The position numbers were made by a program, and so were the translations under genes. Positions 60,806-64,000 of a stretch of DNA of 64,000 nt are shown here, piece after piece. The stretch lies in contig JAHDVF020000164.1 of the NCBI GenBank assembly GCA_022606425.2, positions 124,001 to 188,000 of the forward strand, written 5' to 3'. The notes under the pieces were generated by a model. The model had not been told where the DNA came from, did no database searches, and saw only the letters and a program-made list of their open reading frames with translations. The number at the start of each line of letters is the position of its first letter. The first letter of the stretch is position 1. Source of the stretch: Lepidostoma basale (Eukaryota > Arthropoda > Insecta > Trichoptera > Lepidostomatidae).

Positions 60806-61400
60806 ATAAACTAAAAACAATAACCTTTTATTGTTAATATTTTTGGTCCAAAAGAGAAAAAAAAATGATAGGCCATTATATTTATCATTCCTGCGCCACC
60901 CTAGTTCTGAGTATATTTTAATAATCGTTCTGTCAAAACAAACTGGATTCGGTGTTCCACGAATATTTCAAATCCCTAATTGATTATTGGTGGATTCAAA
61001 AATTCTGTGAAATAACGTATGGGGGTAACCCTCCCCGCCAATGGGAACAAGTATGATTAATTACGGCCAGTCGGATTCATTCTGTATTTGAATTTGACGT
61101 TTATTTTGACAGAGACATCATCAAGCTTTGATATATTATTTCGGTGACCATCCATCACGAATTTACGAAATTGTCCCGAATTCATAAATTAAAGAATTGT
61201 TTATTTCAATTGCGGATGATCTGTCTTTTATGCAAAAAATCAGCATTTTCAAATTCCGTATTATCTTAGCCTTTGTCTTTTCATGTTTTTTGAGTAGATA
61301 GATTATAATATTTTTAACGAAAATGTTTTACTTCTATCGTCCACATAAACTATTTGTCGATAGATTATCAAGATGATGTAATAAAAATAATGACTGCATT
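60806..61400. other. Repeat-free sequence
   Basis: 60950-61190 (for example GGGGGTAACCCTCCCCGCCA) lacks any repeat counterpart. Candidate ancestral DNA. Confidence 0.38.
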
Positions 61401-61402
61401 TT

Positions 61403-61675
61403 TAAATAAATACTAATGAAAACGTCTGTTTTCTAGAAGTTTTATTACAATTCATAGGAATGACAGGTTTCGCTTTTATTAGGCATTATCAAATGCCTTA
61501 GAAAGGCGAAACATGCCATCCCATTAATCATATTAAAACTTCAAGAAAACAGACTTTATCATTGGTATTAAATATTTTATTTTAAGACATTTTAAAATGT
61601 CTTAGAAAGGCGAAACATGTTTTTCCCCGTAAATTATAATAAAATTTATAGAAAACAGACGTTTGTATTCCTAAA
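61403..61675. repeat. HH-B foldback plus an extra half unit
   Basis: Left arm, minus motif 61462-61492 (UUGAUAA, GAAA and GUC intact, stem II weak), right arm with a truncated motif, then a second right half (TTAGAAAGGCGAAACATG ...). This is a tandem 1.5-copy arrangement. Confidence 0.8.
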
Positions 61676-61725
61676 GTCGAACCATCTCTCATGCGTTCCT
61701 GGTATTATTTATAATATTTTACCTA
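61674..61725 (-). mobile_element. LINE-f sliver
   Basis: CTAAAGTCGAACCATCTCTC and ATGCGTTCCTGGTATTAT match 5417-5455. Confidence 0.55.
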
Positions 61726-61807
61726 TTTTTAATATATGCCTGGATATACGTCACACCTTAAACTATAATTATTGTTAGTTTTATCTTTTGAAAAAATAAA
61801 CTGTTTC

Positions 61808-61870
61808 GATTCAAAAAGTATTAATTATTAAATATGGAGTTATTTCATCATTGTTAAAGAAACAATAAAG
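61808..61870 (+). repeat. HH-B 3' segment
   Basis: AATATGGAGTTATTTCATCA, then TTGTTAAAGAAACAATAAAG. Confidence 0.6.
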
Positions 61871-62087
61871 TAGACAGTTTTTATTTAGTTTCAAGCACGA
61901 TTTGACCCACGCATATTTTTACGTTTCCCGGAAACAATGTGTTAATACTAACATATTACATCAACCTTTCATCTTTATCTTCACATTTCTATAGCAATTA
62001 TTCAATATCCGTATATGTGAAGATACTTTTTTTCCACTTTATTTCATGAATGTTTTTGACATAATTTAATCTAAAGTTATTATAATT

Positions 62088-62325
62088 TATACGAATGAGG
62101 ACGTCTATTTTCTAGAAGTTTTATTATAATTTATGTGAAAAACATATTGCGTCTGTCTAAGGCATTATCAAATGTTTATTATTTTATCAAAATACATTTA
62201 ATAATACCTTAGTAAGACGAAGCGAGTCAATCACATGAAATATGATAAAACTTCAACAAAACAGAAGTTTCCATTCGCAATAATGATTAAATATGGGGTA
62301 TTACATCATTGTTTAAGAAACCATT
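62088..62325. repeat. HH-B foldback, full length
   Basis: Arms TATACGAATGAGGACGTCTA and AGAAGTTTCCATTCGC. Motifs at 62141-62171 (minus: UUGAUAA intact, GAAA to GCAA, GUC to GUU) and about 62202-62235 (plus, decayed). The 3' segment ATTACATCATTGTTTAAGAA is complete. Confidence 0.82.
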
Positions 62326-62629
62326 ACAAATGTTTATACATTATAGTTCCAGACCGAATAGATTATATTAATTCCAAAAGAATTCAAAGCACTTGAAACA
62401 CAAACAAATTTATCTTTTGAAGGAGCGAATTGCTAACAAAATGGATTCTAATTAAAATCTTTGTCCTCATTTCCCTCGAGAGCTGTACGGACCAACCGGC
62501 AAATCGGAGGATTGTGAAATTTTGTATAAGTGGGGCATGGAAACTCAAACTATTATTTTTTTGTTTTTTTTAGTATATAATCAAAATAATGTTTTGAGTA
62601 CGAATTTGTAGTGCATTTGTAATTACACA
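62326..62629. other. Repeat-free sequence
   Basis: 62440-62560 is GC-richer (CCCTCGAGAGCTGTACGGAC). Nothing is recognised. Confidence 0.35.
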
Positions 62630-62674
62630 TATAAAATTACACTTCTTATTATTAATAAGAAGTGTAATTTTATA
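62630..62674. repeat. Perfect 21-base-pair hairpin
   Basis: ATAAAATTACACTTCTTATT and its reverse complement meet with almost no loop. Likely the relic of a palindromic element or a cruciform-forming site. Confidence 0.9.
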
Positions 62675-62739
62675 TTTACTATCAAATCAAAATATCTTTC
62701 ATATATCACTTCTTTATCAAATCAAAATATATGTGCACC

Positions 62740-62970
62740 ATCTCAAAGAATATAATGTGTTAAATTATTTTTATTTTGTTGTTTTATTTTTTATCATTGT
62801 ATTTCATATTGTTTTAGATTTCTTTTGTGAATGTTAGACAAGTGTACGCGGAAGATGCCTATTTTTGGCGATGAGGTTCGCAACCCATCACACAAAGAGA
62901 AGGATGGAGTGCCGCATCGGTTAAAGTGTGGCAGTCCATTCTTTCTGCCTACCCTTTAGGGGAGATGGCG
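62740..62970 (+). mobile_element. Non-autonomous element with RTE-a tail
   Basis: GGCGATGAGGTTCGCAACCC, AAGGATGGAGTGCCGCATCG, GTGTGGCAGTCCATTCTTTC, TGCCTACC, then a damaged terminus. Plus-strand counterpart of 31244-31770, 5' truncated. Confidence 0.7.
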
Positions 62971-63225
62971 CATTTACATGATATATGGTACAATATGTAG
63001 GCTGATGTTCAACTGGACATTTCAGTAATTGAACACCATAGTCAATATTCGTTTGTTGTGTTTCAATCCTGGTAACGACACAAAGTCGGCCAAACCTTCC
63101 ACCACAATGGCAAGGGTAAAATAAAAGATGTGAACGTTTTTATAGGCGTTCATACGTCATACAAAACTAACTTTCCGCTGATACAAAGAAGAAGAATATG
63201 TGTATGTTTTAGTTAGTTAGAAAGT
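62971..63225. other. Unassigned sequence
   Basis: A run AAGAAGAAGAATATGTG at 63187 may be an RTE-type tail. Nothing else is recognised. Confidence 0.35.
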
Positions 63226-63226
63226 T

Positions 63227-63990
63227 TCAATCCTGGGATTGGTTTGCAGCCAATTCTTCTATTCTTCTCTTCCATTCTTCCCTGTCTTGTGCGGCTCTTT
63301 TGGAATCTGCATATGATGAGCAGCGCACGTCCACCAACAAGTCCTCCAGGTACTCTCGGCGTGGGCGTCCCCTAAAGTTTGTCCCCTCGATCATACCCTC
63401 CATTATGGCATGCAAGAGGCCTTCTTGTCGTATTACATGGCCGATCCATCTCGTACGCCTTTCGGACAAGGTCCTGAGCAGATGCCTTGCTCCTTCGATT
63501 CTTTGGAGAACCTCCTCATTCGTAATGTGGTCTCTCCATGAAATTCCTAATAGTCTTCTACAGGACCACATCTCAAAAGCCTCTAGTCTCCGTTTATCTC
63601 TTTGGGATAGGCACCATGTCTCACAACCGTACATCAAGATACTGCATACATTAGATGACATATCTTGATGAGGAGTATTCTCAGTTTTATCTTTATTTAT
63701 ATTCATGTTGTAGTTATTTTGAAGAATGCTTTGCAAAGTTGTTAAGACCTCTTGTAGTTCTTTTTCACTTTTAGCAACCATAGCAATATCGTCAGCAAAC
63801 CTTATCATGTCTATCTTTTGCCCGTGTATCCTTACACCTTCTCTGTGACTCATTCTCTCTCTCAAGTCGTCAATCGCAATCTGTATATAAACGTTAAAAA
63901 GAGCAGAAAATATTTATACAAAAAAGAACATATTGGTAATCCTATCCCCCGGGTTGGTTTGTAATCTTGTTATAAAAATAAATTCATAAA
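63227..63990 (-). mobile_element. RTE-d-type LINE with 212-codon ORF including the FADD box
   Basis: The minus-strand frame 63865-63227 begins MRERMSHREGVRIHGQKIDM, then IRFADDIAMVAKSEKELQEV (FADD is the reverse transcriptase catalytic box, corresponding to YADD) and LQSILQNNYNMNINKDKTEN. An internal deletion joins KTEN to LMYGCETWCLSQRDKRRLEA, FEMWSCRRLLGISWRDHITN, RTRWIGHVIRQEGLLHAIME, GMIEGTNFRGRPRREYLEDL and AAQDREEWKRRIEELAANQS. Upstream (63870-63990) the reading continues as NVYIQIAIDDLRE and a degenerate palm region, so the element is 5'-truncated or runs toward the window edge. The missing segment normally holds the KTKxM and FxYLG blocks, so the protein could not be functional although the frame is open. 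It is the longest open frame in the window. Confidence 0.88.
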
Positions 63991-64000
63991 GTTGGCATTA

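Noticed and set aside
1..64000. CRISPR arrays, bacterial operons, rRNA genes
   Set aside because: The repeats are dispersed, divergent and transposon-derived. There are no regularly spaced repeat-spacer units, no prokaryotic gene organisation and no rRNA-like sequence.

Overview
This is an AT-rich eukaryotic window that I read as repeat-dominated intergenic or intronic DNA from an animal, most likely an insect. The reasons are the base composition, the very dense decayed non-LTR retrotransposons of RTE/BovB type with short tandem-repeat 3' tails, tRNA-derived SINEs and Penelope-like hammerhead repeats. The order cannot be settled from sequence alone. I found no convincing host protein-coding exon: every recognisable protein is a retrotransposon fragment, and the remaining open frames are short and unrecognised.

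LINE families (labels are mine). RTE-a has a C-terminal tract FGHMERM ... GRPRKTWHDQI ... SILSAYP-GETA and a (TTAG)n or (TTTG)n tail. It is by far the commonest, with more than 20 pieces on both strands. RTE-b (KWQWAGHVAR ... RWxDDI ... AQDRxxW ... AYVQQW, tail (GAA)n) lies at about 3.0, 10.1, 13.0, 30.3, 35.0, 37.2, 57.4 and 60.6 kb. RTE-c (YADD box, then KTKCLTISKEPLRCKL) is at 24.6, 52.8 and 58.7 kb, with a related piece at 30.9 kb. RTE-d (YGCETW ... EGKIEGRRG) is at 45.7, 59.4 and 63.2 kb. LINE-e is at 43.9 and 56.6 kb. LINE-f (C-terminal RTNLPLVTPVGRA) is at 5.1, 6.3, 18.6, 57.0 and 61.7 kb, with a relative at 14.5 kb. Several insertions are nested, and three keep clean target-site duplications.

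The most striking content is a set of short, mostly palindromic (foldback) repeats whose arms carry hammerhead-ribozyme-like motifs: CUGANGA, stem II, GAAA, a tiny stem III, then UH. I separate HH-A, HH-B, HH-C, HH-D/D2, HH-F, HH-G and HH-P by stem sequence. Within one foldback the two motifs lie on opposite strands with their 5' ends facing the centre. HH-P (25.9 kb), HH-D (39.1 kb), HH-F (40.6 kb) and HH-D2 (42.25 kb) also have a plausible stem I, so they are the best candidates for active RNAs. HH-B, the most abundant family, carries UUGAUAA where CUGAUGA is expected. This is a paired C3-to-U and G8-to-A change that keeps the core 3-8 base pair. Such motifs are known from Penelope-like retroelements and retrozymes, but no Penelope reverse transcriptase or GIY-YIG reading frame is present here, so these are non-autonomous copies.

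Other content includes: about seven copies of a tRNA-derived SINE with A and B boxes; a non-autonomous family that shares the RTE-a 3' tail; a solo LTR of about 1.04 kb at 33.9-34.9 kb with 4-bp target duplications, nested inside an HH-B repeat; a 386-bp inverted-repeat DNA element at 58.8 kb that splits an RTE-c frame; an exact 181-bp tandem duplication at 53.85 kb; a long TA microsatellite at 24.25 kb; and a G-rich, quadruplex-capable tract at 48.3 kb. A few GC-richer, repeat-free islands (for example 24.8, 26.9, 41.1, 58.1 and 61.0 kb) are the only places where conserved host non-coding sequence looks likely.
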